Shown: positions 45,680 through 58,660 of the stretch, piece after piece
Position numbering within the stretch: position 1 is the first letter of the stretch
Layout of the letters: every line of letters starts with the position of its first letter
DNA from: Hygrocybe punicea
Lineage: Eukaryota; Basidiomycota; Agaricomycetes; Agaricales; Hygrophoraceae
DNA length: 64,000 nt
Reading direction: 5' to 3'
Assembly: GCA_963556145.1 (NCBI GenBank)
Contig: OY744470.1
Coordinates: forward strand, 3,038,001-3,102,000
Program-made: the position numbers and the translations under genes
Notes under the pieces: model-generated
What the model was told of the DNA's origin: nothing
What the model saw: only the letters and a program-made list of their open reading frames with translations
Database searches by the model: none

Positions 45680-46164
45680 TCTGTGATATTAATGTCAGTA
45701 GAACACTTGGGACTTAGTAAAGTTAGTAAAGTTACTACACGGCTTACTTACCAACGCCTGACCTTCGACAGGACAGGCAGATTTCGTGCCAAAGTGTGGA
45801 CTCAAGCCAAAGTGATTCCAGCAGTCATCGTAATCTACGTGTGCAGGGGTGGCGACCGCCATACCGTCGATACCCATGTTCTTGGGTTGAAGGAGGTTGG
45901 TGGAGACAGTCGCGACAATTGCGTTATTCCACGTTCAATCCTATGACCGGCCGTCAGCAAATAATATCTTATCAGAGGCCATGTATAATAACATCAAATG
46001 TAACGAACGCATTATACTTTCGGCGTAAAGAAGAAAAAAGTTCAAGAGTTCGAGGGCAATAAACAATCCCGACCATTGTAAAAACACAAATCAAAGTCAT
46101 GGTTTCGTCGTTGTCGAATGCGAGTGTCATGCTGTCACCAACGCACACCCCGGCAATGCATCCA
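45680..46164. other. Intergenic between nucleotidase and glucanase
   Basis: Both flanking genes are on the minus strand, so this holds the promoter of the nucleotidase and the 3' end of the glucanase. No gene supported. Confidence 0.5.
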
Positions 46165-49100
46165 TCATACACACACTGCAGTAGGTACAAGGGCGTTTAC
46201 AGCGTTCCAAGGGTCAGGATACGGGCACCCGGCGACAGGAGTCGGCGCCCCGGCCGTGTCACCAGCGTCGAACCATCCATTACCTGGTTGCACGGTCGAT
46301 GCTTCAGCCGTAAATGTGGGTGGCGGTAGCGTCACGACGTCACCCGTTGACGTATAGGTAGGTAGCAGGACGACAGGTGCAACGACGCCGGATATAGTTG
46401 ATGGAGGCCAGTTCCCATAAAGAGCTGTTGCGTCTGGCGCAATAGTCCCGGCTCCAGCACCGCCAGTCTGCCAAGGCTGGTATACCCCGTCGAAAGGAGT
46501 CATTGGGCCAATCAAGGTAGAACACACGCCGGCAGCTTGACGGGGATCGGTTGGAATATAGCCCTCTTGAATGCCAAGTTTGTATGACCAAAGTGGCGAT
46601 TCCACGATGCCCGTCGTCGACGAATTACCAATCTACCGACATGTTCCTTTCAGGTCGGAATCATCGGTATGTGGGACAAACAAGCGCACCTTCCATGTCC
46701 AGAAAAACCAATGTTGCAAAGCATCCATAGAAGACTTGGCAAGCTGCATCACCCCTGACTTGATGGTATCGTTCCAGGTGGAGGAATCTTGCCAAAGAGA
46801 GCAATCGCCATAATTCGCAACCCCTCCAACGCCCCTCAAGAACAGTCCACAGTCATTGTATCCGGTGCTCCACTCCCCTGCAATCGATACTCCGAAAGCG
46901 GCTTGACTGGGATGAAATGTTCAAAACCATCATACGCATCACGAACATGACACCACCATACCTGGTTTGCAGTTCAGCAGCCCAATTATTGCACACCCGG
47001 GCAGGCCAAGCGTCACCTTGTCCGTCAACGCCAATAGGATCAGTATTAGCGTCGCCATCAAACGCGAAGTACGGATGTGTGTCCAGAATTATCCGATCGG
47101 ATCCGGGCAAGAAGCCAGCGAAATTCGCCATGCCGTGGAAGCCGTCGTGGATGCAAATATACGGGCCGTGACCAGCTCCTGTCCCGGTTATCTCACGGAT
47201 CATATTGTGCGCTTGGAGATAGCTGTGGAAAGTGAACGCGGGTAAGTAAAACGACAGAGAGGAAAGACATGGGATTACAGACAAATTTGTCAGAATGTTC
47301 TGTCCGATCTCCCCAAGTAATGCTTCGTTGATGATGCTGAAGACTGGCACTACGTTAAGATATTCAGGCTGCGAAATGAACTCCGTAATGATCCGGATAT
47401 AATTCAGCATGCGTTGAGCGTTTGCTACGCCCATCACGCCATAGAGGAAGTTGACTTGACCAAATTTCCCAGAGTGGTTGTACCCTAGTATGAGTAGCCA
47501 TTTCAATAAATGCGAGAGTTCCGCGAATTCATAAATACAACACACCGTTCTGAGAACCTGGACTAAATACAAATTTCAGGAAGTCAACAAATCACCTATC
47601 AATTTATTGAAAGAATGACACGACACATACCAAGTATGTAAATCCAGATTTACTCTTAAACCGTACTTCCGCGCCCATCCCAACATCCTCAAAATATATC
47701 TGACATCAGCAGACGCTTAGCAGGCATCCAGGAGGTAAGACGACAACAACACAACACGTACTTCCAACTAGTTTTTGCAAGGAATGGCTCTCCAGGCCAT
47801 GTATCAATGGCCCAGAAGGGTATCGGCACTCTTATCCAATTCAATCCTGCGCCTGCGATCTCCGCAAAGTCCTGCTCGGTCTGTCGGAAATAAAACGTTG
47901 AAACAAAATTGTCTTTTATGCGCCCAGATGAAACTGACAATGAAGGTATTGTAATGATCCTCAAGCTGACTGAGGCCCCCATTGGCAGTGTCTGCTGCCA
48001 TCAATGTGCTGAGTGTCCATTCGTCCACGGCGCCCGGGTACTTCTGGAACAGGGCAGGTGATATGAATGGTTCCAAAACGAACCAGCCGCCAATGTTTAC
48101 ACTAGAGTGACAATAGGCCATCGGCAAGAGAAAGAATCAGGATTATTGAAGATATGATTATTGCGTGGGCAACAACTTACCCATAAACGCGATCTTGGCC
48201 CCAGGTCCAGCTAGTGTTCAGAGGTGGAGTCCAAGAGTTCGGCTGAGCATCGTTGTTGAATGGATTTTGCGGATCGGACACCCCTGATCACGGGTCGAAG
48301 TCAGTGAAAGGATACTTCCCAGACAACAAAATCAAAGCGCAATACGAGAACCAAAGGGAAAACGAGACAACCGCATGGGAAAAGAAGAGAAGCTTGAGAA
48401 GGCAATTCCCCCCATTTCGATATCGAATGAACTGTTAAGGAACACAAATTCATATCCCCACTGGGTAGAAGAAAGGCAACTTTGCGAGGTAAGATATTCG
48501 GTGAATTAATGTTGTGATCGTCATGTCCGGCAAGAACACGACGACCACGTTGAATTCACCAACCAGTACGCAGGGCGACGGAAAAATCAAGCAATGGGAT
48601 TCCGGAAATGCATCTCCAGGGGGACAAAAATCCGACGAAGACAAGATGAAGTAGACAAAATATTACTCACAGAAGCCGCCAAATGGATTATTGTATGTAA
48701 ATGTAGTTCCGTCATCTAGCGTAACGACGGAACCGTCACCGCCCGATATAGCGCTATCTGAACTCGGAGGTGTCGGGTTGCCTGATCCGGGACCTCCCCC
48801 GCTACTTGGATGGGGAGACCCTGCTGGAGAGTGGGAAGAGCTGGGAGCGGCATGATGTTGATGGTGCTTAACAACGGCGAAATAGACTGGCAGAACCACA
48901 GCAAGGACCAAGGCGATCAAGCACAAAGGGATTGCCCACACGAGGATACGAGCCAACCGCCTTGGTTTGGGTGATACGTTGTTCTGACCCTGTGCGTCAT
49001 CTGAAATGCCAACGGCATCCTTCTCGGTGTTGGGTGAGACCGGAAGGAGAGGCGATGAGTTGCTGGGTGTTTGAACATAGGAATCGCGGGGTGTCGAGGC

Positions 49101-49223
49101 AGGCGAGGCGAAAAATGACGCTCTTGGAGGTTCGAGGTCGCTTTCGAATGGGTTTGTGTACAAAGGATTGTTGGGTGCAGCGCCTGGGACTGCGCTTGCA
49201 TATGAGTCTGGTCGGGAGTCCAT
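46165..49223 (-). CDS. Membrane-anchored glucan 1,3-beta-glucosidase (GH5, ExgD type)
   Basis: Exo-acting beta-1,3-glucanase for cell-wall remodelling. Start MDSRPDSYASAVPG at 49223 (an upstream in-frame ATG at 49277 is less likely). About 110 cytosolic residues precede one membrane helix (ILVWAIPLCLIALVLAVVLP), then a Ser/Pro/Gly stalk, so a type II membrane protein. A 387-nt intron (48284-48670) precedes the catalytic domain: VNIGGWFVLEPFISPALFQK, later GLNWIRVPIPFWAID, PGSQNGYNHSGKFG, the acid/base Glu in SIINEALLGE (near 47320) and the nucleophile Glu in GVSIAGEWS (near 46885). The C terminus is a Thr/Pro/Val-rich tail ending NALVPTAVCV, stop 46165-46167. About eight introns; no disruption seen. 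Confidence 0.88.
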
Positions 49224-51594
49224 TGTCAAGGAGAGGGAGCCAGCCAGGGCAGGTGGAGTCTTCTTCACACGGGTCAACTATCTTCAGTCGTGGCGCCATC
49301 ACCGAGCTAAAATAGCTTTAGACCACTCCAACGATGAGCACACCAAGCCCAGTAACTGTAAGTATCGTCTCGAAACTATTTGGCAGGTTCGCAACGGCAA
49401 GGCCGGTCGGAAGCCGCATAATTACGAACCAGGTGAGGTTATCCCCAGTTCTACTATGAAAGAAGAGCTCCTACTTACCGCCGTCAGGTACTGCGGTACC
49501 ATATGCAGATAGAGTCTCAGGCCGTTCAGCGCGCGTCAAAAAATTCTAATGGCTTCGTTGGTTCTTCTGTTTTCCTGTGCTGGCGAGGAGTGACTTTGTA
49601 GAACGAACACGTTATGCCACTCGCTGCCGCTTTTCTTCCTGATATTGCAACTACAAAATGAACAGCGGCGTGCCTCAACAATTAAGGATTCTCATGGCTT
49701 CTTCGGATTCCATCGTTGTGCGCTAAAATGTAGGCCCAGATGCTCTTCTTTTGTCTCACATCTGATCCTGCATTCCGAACGCGATTTTGCCATCAACAGT
49801 AAAGGGACCCGGACCCCTGATATCATGAGATTTGGTCCTGGCAAAAACCCACACAGGGGTAGGACCTTCGACGTTTGCCATCCCTCGAGCACGGTGGTTC
49901 TACCTTGCTTATGCAACATTGGCTAACCATTGTATTCTCGCTTGTCACCGAAATAACACCTGGCCAGCGGCTAGAATCCTGATGTGATCGGCTACTCGGC
50001 GTTCGACCAGTGACAAAAGACGATGCATAGGCTGCGCGTACTTATCGCAAGTGACACAGGCACAACTACCGTTATTGCACACAGCATGCACGCGTACTCC
50101 TGGTCTTCCTCAAAGGGGGCAAGTTCAAACCATAACAAAGATGATGTGAGTAATTGTTTCCGAGACCTCGACCCCTTGGGTTCTTGTAGCGCCAAGGGTT
50201 CATTCAAATCATTCCACGACGACTGCTCCGAATAACTCAAATCCAGTCCAGCTGTGTTGTGCAAGGCCTGGCGAGTTGGCGGCGGCTTCAATGGGATCTC
50301 GGCGGCGGACGGTTGGAAAGGGGTATGATCCGTGCTCTTCGTGCCTTTCGTCCTGTGCATAGCCACAAGGATGTGTAACTGAGAATCACGGCCACGCCAG
50401 TTTTCCTTTGACCAAATGTATGTCTTGGTCTGTGTTCAACTAGATATTGCCCTGATCTTTTTCAAGTTGTACCTGAGTACGCGCCCGCCTCGGGTGTACC
50501 CTTGCTAGGTTCCTGAGACCAAGGGTTGCTGCACATAAACGTTTGAAAAATACAAGGAGCACCTCCATATACTCCCACAGGTTTGAAGGGGGAGTTGTAT
50601 TTGTCTATATTTGACATATTCTCAATCCGCCCCAATTTGTACATAGTGAGGACGGCACGGTAAACATTCAGTTAAACAGAGCGGGACAGGCCTTCAAGCT
50701 TCAAGCTTCAAAGTGTCCGACATAGGATCCGCCTTGTTTTTCGGGTTCAAATATCTGTTTCCCATAGATTTTCAAGCAAGTCGTAGTAGTTAATAAATAA
50801 ATAAATAAATAGGCTAAACCGCGGACCTTCAAATCTTATCCGCTTTATGCAAGATTCACGAATTCACAGAGACTTTTCAAAGCCTTTGCAGGCACCGATG
50901 TGTCGTCAAAGGCACTTCAGGCCGGGCGCGAATCTCGCTCTCAATGTCGTGGGTAACACCAGAGAGGTTTCAAAGTTTTTTTCTTTCCTGTGAGCCTGCT
51001 CGCGGGATCTTGGAATGAGATCTCGGCAAATTCTCGTTAACACCTTGTTCAAACTTGGGACGTACCAGATTAATATTGTCCAAAATAATGCTCCCGGAGA
51101 CCTTTCATCACCGGTGAAGGCATCGTTCCGAGTAGAGGGAGTGCCTGGTGGACCTCAGGCCTCAGTATGACTCAGTGCTTGTCATGAAACTCATGTTCTG
51201 CATAACTCGGTGCGTCTTCTTTGTGTTCTCTCCCATGAAAGTGGGGAGCAAACCAACTTGAACGCGTTAGACAATGGCCGACTCTTTGCGTCGAACCTGC
51301 TCGGATGCGGCTGCTGCGCGGACGAATATCCCAAACACATCAAAGTTTCCGTGACTTGACATCGCGTTCTAGATTTTGTCTTGATTCTGGGATCGCTCCG
51401 TATGGCAATGTTCTCGGCTAACCCTGATATCTTCGAAGATTGGCTACCGAACAACTTCTTTATATTAAAAACGCTTATAAGTATGACGCCGCTCAGCCAC
51501 TCTCAGATCTCTTCCGCATTTGTCCTGTTCAGTTCAACACTATATGTTGCATTCACTCACTCTGGCCTCTTTCTTCATTCCAGGTTGATTATTT
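49224..51594. other. 2.4-kb region with at most one small gene
   Basis: Between divergently transcribed glucanase (-) and TEA factor (+), so both promoters lie here. A taaa microsatellite lies at about 50790-50812, and a cttcaag triplication at 50694-50710. A weak minus-strand frame (49992-50366) is listed separately. Nothing else resembles coding sequence. Confidence 0.5.
49992..50366 (-). CDS. Weakly supported small hypothetical protein
   Basis: Not recognised. A 124-residue frame starts MAMHRTKGTKSTDHTPFQPS with a polar, Pro-containing N-terminal half (SSWNDLNEPLALQEPKG) and a hydrophobic stretch near the C terminus (LCAITVVVPVSLA). No intron needed, no family signature. Chance is a serious alternative. 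Confidence 0.25.
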   Translation of the reverse strand: MAMHRTKGTKSTDHTPFQPSAAEIPLKPPPTRQALHNTAGLDLSYSEQSSWNDLNEPLALQEPKGSRSRKQLLTSSLLWFELAPFEEDQEYACMLCAITVVVPVSLAISTRSLCIVFCHWSNAE

Positions 51595-53397
51595 ATGATT
51601 CTCGCAACACCCACTAGTACTGCCGTTACTGCGTCAGCTTCGGCCGAGCAAAATTCTGTCTCTCGGCTCCTCCCTGATCAGACCTCTGTGCTCACCTCAA
51701 AAAATGTCGCGGGCACATCTACTCCTGATCAGCGATCTCAAGATGTATTTCAAAAAATCGTAAAGGGCAGAAAAAGTTGGAAGACTCTACGCGGAGACAC
51801 CGAAGCCGTTTGGCCCCCACCTCTCGAAGCTGCCTTGATCCAAGGTACCGAAAGTCGCCCTAGAGGCGTCTGAACATACTCACTCAATCTCGCACGTTTC
51901 CACAATTTTATAGGTTTGGAGAACTATCGACCCGGCGAATCAAGGGAGGCCAGATTACTTGGCAGGTATCCCATGAGGAACAAGTTTATCTCCGACCACA
52001 TCTTCCGCGTTACAGGAAAACGAAGGACGGCAAAACAGGTCGGTAGTCGTTTACAACAGCTTAGGGATACCTGTGGAGAAAACCGATGTCAGTCCGTCTG
52101 TGTTTTTGCTGTCACTGCTCCTCAAGAACAATACTCATTTTCTAACGATATCAGTGTCGAAGCTCTTGTTGCCTGCAGGCAATCGCTTATCTTCACGCCG
52201 CCCTTCCCATCCCCTCCACAAGTCTCAGCGTTCCGAATTTAATGCTGATCTTGATTACCAGTGGTCCCGCTGCCATTTTCGCCCATCGAATAGCTCTTCC
52301 ACGTCTTCGAACGCCCCTCTCAACTGCTCTGATCCAGCTTCGCAAACGCTGGCAACCCCCCTTACTGAGGGGGATACAACACCTCACCTGTTTTTGCCTC
52401 CCACGACCCTGGTGTTCATCGACATCCTACCGGGGTGGTATCCAGAAGATTTCGAGCTCGCAGTAGACAGCCCTCCAATGTCTACCTCACCACTTGTCAC
52501 CGTGACAAACGGCTCTGAGAGTAGAACCTTCCGACCTTCACCATATCCACGATCTCTATGGGCCATCGATCCAACAGTGACATTTATTTCATCTAGCATC
52601 ATCAACACACATTCCTCCTTCACAGTCTTCGAGGACGATCGGCTTGTTCACACTGAAGTCACAGAAATGGCATTTATCAAGTCCCATTCACCAGGTAGTA
52701 ACTCATTACTGTATAGCACATCAGTAGTTCCAGGGTTTTGGAGGAATATTTGCGAGAGCATTGGTAAGTCAATTCCACTATCACCGGCGCCGTATCTTAC
52801 ATGTCTGGATTGAAACAACTGGTTGACTTAGATCCTACGCGCTTTACTATCGTCCAAGAAGTTCTCCCAAACTCGGGGTTGGAAACTCACAGGCCATCGA
52901 AAGCCACCGAACCTCCAGTGATGTTCTCTGCGACATACAAGTTCAACTATCCCGCTGGAATATTGCTGGAACCTCCCTCTGGCCGTCCATCTCCCGTTTT
53001 ATCAGAGTGTACCTTGGGTACTGGAATCACCCACCTTGATTTACTTTCACACTTCTCACCTCCTTCCTGCCTACACGACGAGATTGTTTCATGGAACGAA
53101 GCGCCTTCTTGCTCAGAATACGAGTCGCACTTCGACATCACAGACCAAGCCGAGGTCAGCTGCATGCGACAGGCATTCCATTGTCCTCGAAATAGTCCCG
53201 AGACCGTTATGTCTTCCGTCCCTCCTAGTCCAGAACATTGCCACCGCAGTCAAATTGTCCCAATTTCAGCCTGTTTCCCCGCAGAATTGTCCAACTATGC
53301 AAGTTACCGTCATCATCACCACATCCTTTCGAGCTCTACTAATTTTTCCGTGTGCTTATTTTCAGATAATGTAATTGAATCATCCCTGAAGGACTGA
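51595..53397 (+). CDS. TEA/ATTS-domain transcription factor (AbaA/Tec1 family)
   Basis: DNA-binding regulator of fungal development (AbaA in conidiation, Tec1 in filamentation). Four exons: 51595-51844, 51914-52087, 52155-52763 and 52832-53397. They total 1599 nt, giving 532 residues. The TEA domain spans the first intron: GRKSWKTLRGDTEAVWPPPLEAALIQ, then GLENYRPGESREARLLGRYP, MRNKFISDHIFRVTGKRRTAKQVGSRLQQLRDTC, then SKLLLPAGN. The remainder is Ser/Pro-rich, with a hydrophobic-acidic block (VFIDILPGWYPEDFELAV) and an ESRTFRPSPYPRSLWAIDP block as in other basidiomycete members. No membrane segments. Divergent from the GH5 gene. No disruption seen. Confidence 0.88.
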
Positions 53398-53805
53398 ATA
53401 ATATATTTCGATAACAAAATTTCATAGTGTGGTAGCATCTAAATATGTTTGTAGCTGTGATTTCATTCCTTGTCGACTGTTGTATATTGTATTTGTAACG
53501 TTCACAGGGCCTGAATTCTGTCCCTCCAAGATTTGGCGTCGGCAATAATGCAAAATAACAAATGACCTCTATTCCTTTTCTGGTTTGATTGGAAGATACT
53601 TCAACGGATGGAAAGCTTTGGAATTCTCGATCGACAGGTCGGAGCCTGTCAATTGCACAATTGCATACTAGTGCTAGATGAACTTGGAGCTCCACAAAGC
53701 CTCTCCCTGCCTAGCCTCTTCCGATCCAACCCCATATATCCTGGTGTTCACTGCAAAAAGGGGACATCGGTTCTGTGTTCCGAAACGTTGGTTGAAAAAA
53801 GAATT

Positions 53806-54321
53806 TCACGTACCAGTTTTCAGCGAGGAGATAATCTGGATCCTAGGAGCGAACTCCCTGGTCATCAGAGTCACATCCGTGTTCTGATTGACCCCCTTTG
53901 TAATGCCTTTGGCGATCATGTCTTTTCTTCCGCCTGGGGTGGTGTTCGGCACCCTAGCGTACACCTCAGAAAGGACGTCCACCCACGTTCGCATCGCCAT
54001 CCCACCCGCCATCCCATCCCATTTGCTCATCTCAAGAATCATGTTTGTGATCCCTCCAACAACGATGGCTGTTTCACTCTCTACTTGTGCCATCGACTCT
54101 AACCCCATCGTTGTCTGCGGGAAGTGCTTCTGAATCGTCGAGACAATCGACCCGAACGACACACCGTCCCCCGCCTGGCCTCCGCCCACTCCTCCAATCA
54201 ACCATAATTTGGCTTGGTCAATGACGCTGTAGATATCGGCTCGCAAAGAAGGCGACATCGCCTTACTGGCTTCGGTTGTATTCGCATTAGCAGCTGCCAA
54301 TTTGCTGAGGTTTCGGAACAT
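53806..54321 (-). CDS. Hypothetical protein, 171 residues
   Basis: Not recognised. The frame starts MFRNLSKLAAANANTTEASK and is uninterrupted, with amphipathic helices (ADIYSVIDQAKLWLIGG), a Gly-rich stretch (GGVGGGQAGDGVSFG) and a second Gly/Met segment (WDGMAGGMAMRTW). No signal peptide or clear transmembrane segment. It lies between the TEA factor and ceramidase genes, in the ceramidase direction. The length without introns and non-repetitive composition make a real gene likely. Confidence 0.6.
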   Translation of the reverse strand: MFRNLSKLAAANANTTEASKAMSPSLRADIYSVIDQAKLWLIGGVGGGQAGDGVSFGSIVSTIQKHFPQTTMGLESMAQVESETAIVVGGITNMILEMSKWDGMAGGMAMRTWVDVLSEVYARVPNTTPGGRKDMIAKGITKGVNQNTDVTLMTREFAPRIQIISSLKTGT

Positions 54322-54539
54322 GTTAATAGTCTTCTAAGCTAAACTATGCTGGTGTTGGGGTAAGACGGTGAAATAGACACGCTTTATGTGGCACATTCCT
54401 CATTTATAACAAGGAGGCCTCGTGCTTTCCTGGGAAACCTGTGAACAATATATCCTGATGTGGAGTACATCGCATTGAAAGGACTACTCTCCACTCATTT
54501 CCAGTATCAATGACGTCCAATAGTCAATAAGAACCGTCC

Positions 54540-57500
54540 TCAGGACACCGCAAACGTAGAAGATCTCCCCACAAAAGATGAGATAGACCCAAAGAGCGAC
54601 CTGGAATCACCCAAGTATGTGATCCGGTACATCCCGGCTGGTATAGCCTGAGTCACAAACAGATAACGAAAACCAGTCTCTTACCGAGTGTGTCACTCTC
54701 AATCGTCCTGAATTGTCATATCATTCGCGTTAGTACTTCGCCAGGAACACTCGCCGGGGCAGGGACACACCATGAGATATTCACAGTGCTAGTGCCAAGA
54801 CTCTGAGCAGATGAGAACGGCTCGAGAACGAAAATCATGCAGAGACGTACCGTGTTCGTCCTGATCCAGCGGTATATCGTTGACGGGTGAGAGTCAGACC
54901 GCACGGCTTTCCATTGTCCAGATGTAAACTGATCAACAGTGAGGAACGTGCCTTCTAGCCTCAAATTATTCTTTGCGTTGGCGGTAACGGATTGGAATGG
55001 ATACAATTATTTGCATATAGATGAGATGGGATTCCACTGACCCTTGGGTTCGCTCCCACGAATTGAACGACGACAGTGTCGCCGACATGATATGGAGTGG
55101 GATTCACATCGACCAGGACTTGCCCGAAATAGGTGCCGAACAGTGCGGAATCCAAGATAACGGCGGTCTACAAAATGGTTCAGGTACGTTTGCGGAAGCG
55201 AGCCACATCAATGACCTCAAATGTGAATCCATTCGGAAAAAGGCACCGACCTGCAACGAGATGGTTTTCGATGTCTGGTCTGCAGGAGGAGGGTCCGATG
55301 GTGGAGTTCCGGTAGAACCGTCCCTTAGGTAAGAGATCAGGCTACCATATTTGTCAATATAGGCTTCCAGAGTAACTTAACACAACGGGGCGACAAATGT
55401 TCCATTAGCACCATATTTCCGGACTGAGCAAACAAAACTTTGATTCATACATTGGCCAAAGATCGTTGATGCTCCTTCATACCTCTGGACGCCGTATTCC
55501 TCTCTTGTGGTGATATAGTGAGCATATGTATTTGCAGGACCAGCTACGACAACATAGGCATCGAAACTGAGGATCCCTGAAGATATCAATTTGGCGCGGA
55601 CAGCTTGACTACCGGTTTGGTGTGTAGAGAAGAGGAACCGATGTTAGCGAATGTTGATGCAAAACAAGGACGATTACCGTAGTCGTCTCCCAGCCATCGT
55701 TGTCAGCTCGCCTGGGACAATAAGCATGACCAGATTTCCCACACGGAGTATTTGAATGTCAACAGTGCTTGGAGACCATTCATATGGAGCGTGCGCATAG
55801 CCCTAATGTTCCAGCAATCGTCACGAAAGAATAAGGGTCGAAACGTTTGGCATCATACGGTGTTTAGAAGGATAGGTTTGGGAGCTTGACAGTTTATTTG
55901 TTGCATGCCAGGGGCCGGCGATACAATGTCTGGAAATGAGGGATTTCAGCTAGAGGTATCGTTAATATGGCATCCATTAGCAACGCACCCTTGACGATTT
56001 CCCAGAATGGGTTCCTGGGCATATTATGAGTCAATGGCGAGGAGACACTCAATGATACAGCTTACTGAGGTTGCGATGAGTTGTCGCCTTGAATGAAGTC
56101 AAAAGCCCCCGGTCCGTCACTGGGTTCGCAAGTCATAATACGTCATTGAAGCTCCAATACAACGCACGTAGTTCCACCGGCAAATGAATACCCTTAATGT
56201 GAGATTATCAATCATGTTCGACGGCAACAACAGGCTAAAATTACTAACCCATGGCGGGAGGACAAGTGTGTACAGCAGTGCCATCGGATAGGGTAAAATT
56301 GTGGTATGACATATTCAAATGAACGTGGATACTTTTCACAGCTCCTGTAACGGGTTGTAGAGTTTCGCTCATGAGCGTCTTTGCACCCTGGAATTGCGCT
56401 TCGCCAATCAGTCTATTAGACTCGAAGTCGGACACTCGAAAGCCTGGGCCACTGGAGGACGAACGATTTGAGATAGCATTTGTAGAGTTTGGATAGATAT
56501 CTACCGGCCACGACAATTCTGGACAGTTCCCCCACAAGTCGAGTGATTGAAATCACAGGGCTGGCCAAAGTCGGGTGTACCGGGGCCTTCGCAGAATGCT
56601 CCAAGACTATTATGATTTGTCAAATCACATTGGCTGTAAATGCCAGTGCACACACGTATTTGGAGATGTATCACCAACATTGGCTAAACAGTCTGATGAA
56701 AAGACGAAGCCGATCTGAAATACGGGTAACACACCCTGAGTGAAGCCAGCGACGAACGTCGTTTGCCCGGGCATAGAGGTTGGTTCAACGAATGCTGAAA
56801 CGGCGATGTCAAATCGTTATTCCACACTGTTCTTCAAGTGAAATCACCTTCATACAAATAAGCCGCCATACCCTTATTATCACCGCTTACCAGAGTATTA
56901 TTCTGACAAGGTTACCTTTAGAAATCTTCAACTATGGGTCAAACACGCAATACAGACCTCGTAAAGACTGGTCCCGTGCACAGCAAAGAAACTGAGGAAC
57001 CCGCGAGCATTGCCATTCATATCGTCAAATCTCAGGAGTGTCATGTCCTTATCCTGGTCGTATTCATACAAGGCTCGCTCCGACTCGGGGTTCGCCAAAT
57101 AGGCAGAAGGGGACCGATTGATATTTGCGTTCAACACCGTGGTGTTACCTAGACTGAGCTTGCCGGGTGCAAGGCTTGTGTGTGCTCTCTGAACCGCGAC
57201 AACTGTACCATCCACGATAGCGTCAGCGGTCTGCTTGACATAGCCCAGTGACGTGATCTGTGGAAGAAGGTTCTCCAGATAGCCCCCCACACCTGAATGC
57301 TGGTGCGTGCCGACGAAGGCGATATTATCATTCGTGTAAATGCCGGGGTATTCGGAGGAGAGCTTTGCAATAATAGAACGGCGCACGCCAGTGTCTCCCA
57401 TCGCAATGTCTATTCGGAGTTAATGAGAAACTTAAAATGACGCTGCGAGGGAAAAGATAAAGTGAACACTGTGCATTTGACCTAACGCGTCTGTTCGATT

Positions 57501-57960
57501 GATTTTGACGGCAAATGCACTCGCAAGATCGGACTTCAAAAGAGGGACTCACCTGCGTTAATAAAGACAACACGATTAGAAGGCACAGACGCATCTACTA
57601 CAATGAAAGCACGACTGCGTTGCCGCATGTGCAGGCCAGTATCCGTCTGTGGTAGACTCGCATATCCCTTTCTCAGAATTAGTCAAGTTATAATGAATGG
57701 GCGTGGGCACATACCATCATGTTTGTCTCAACCACGGGCCTGTGCAGAATTCAGCGCTGTCTAAGATTCAGGTAACAACGCATATTCACCCAGTGATGTC
57801 TCCGATTCCTGCCGTGGGCATGAGATAAAAAAGTAGCAAATGAACGGGGAAGCTTACCCAGACCAAGTAGATATTGATCGGCCTGAGCGCCTAGAGAGCC
57901 CTTTTGAAAAAATACGACGGACGCTAGGAATGCGGTGAAGTACAAGACCAATGAGTTCAT
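54540..57960 (-). CDS. Neutral/alkaline ceramidase, secreted
   Basis: Hydrolyses ceramide to sphingosine and fatty acid (PF04734 type). Start MNSLVLYFTAFLASVVFFQK at 57960 is a signal peptide. The chain then runs GLGIGDITGPVVETNMMGYA across three short exons, LPQTDTGLHMRQRSRAFIV, the zinc-ligand block GTHQHSGVGGYLENLLPQ (near 57300), NINRSPSAYLANP (catalytic region, near 57110) and FFAVHGTSLYE. Then come NNTLVSGDNKGMAAYLYE, GPGFRVSDFESNRLIGEAQF, FDFIQGDNSSQPQ, APKPILLNTGYAHAPYEWSP, VMLIVPGELTTMAGRR and the Ig-like C-terminal domain (ALFGTYFGQVLVDVNP, YRITYLGDSRSLFGS). Stop 54540-54542. More than 15 short introns; no lesion found. Full-length family member (about 700 residues expected). Confidence 0.9.
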
Positions 57961-58660
57961 CGCCTCCCACAGCGAACGTGATAAGTCCCAAAAATCAACG
58001 AGCAGACAACTGCAATAACCAATAAGTAGCATTGTTTATATATGTCGAGAAGTTGGTGGTGGAACCTCGTGTGCGCCATTTGATAGCAGCAGGCAGTCTT
58101 AGAGAACTCATGGGCGCCCGCAAAGGGTTGGTATCACACGCAGCCGTCATGAGGCGCCCAGGGGTATTGGAACGGCATGGTACAATGTTTTTTTTCCAAC
58201 CAACGAGGTGATTAGAGTTCTGAAGAAACCAAGCGATGGGCGCAGGAGACAGAACGTTGTCGTGGAGCGATTCACCAATTGCAATCGGGATTGCGGTCGG
58301 CCGAATATACAGAAATGGACAGGGAACGTGACAAGAACGAACTTGAAAGTGGTGTCGCAAATGGCAAATGGATATGGAAACCTGGAGACCAGTCACAGGT
58401 TGAGTGCATACGGTTGAAAAGGAGACAAAATACAGAATTATGCTGGAGATTGCGAGAACCACAGCGTTCAAGTCATTATTATAATAACTTGAAATTTGTT
58501 GTCGAGTAGTAGCGGGCCGGACCGCTCCCGGTCACCTTGCAACGGAAATATTAATCTCTGTTCTGGGTACAAGTCCACGGCTCCACTTCTTCCCCCTTTC
58601 CTCGACGCTCTTTTACCCTCCTCTTTCAAGATTATTTTAAACCCATCCGACACCGCTGCG

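Noticed and set aside
57096..57152. Plus-strand frame of 72 codons at 56934-57152
   Set aside because: It lies antisense to well-conserved ceramidase exons and has no features of its own.
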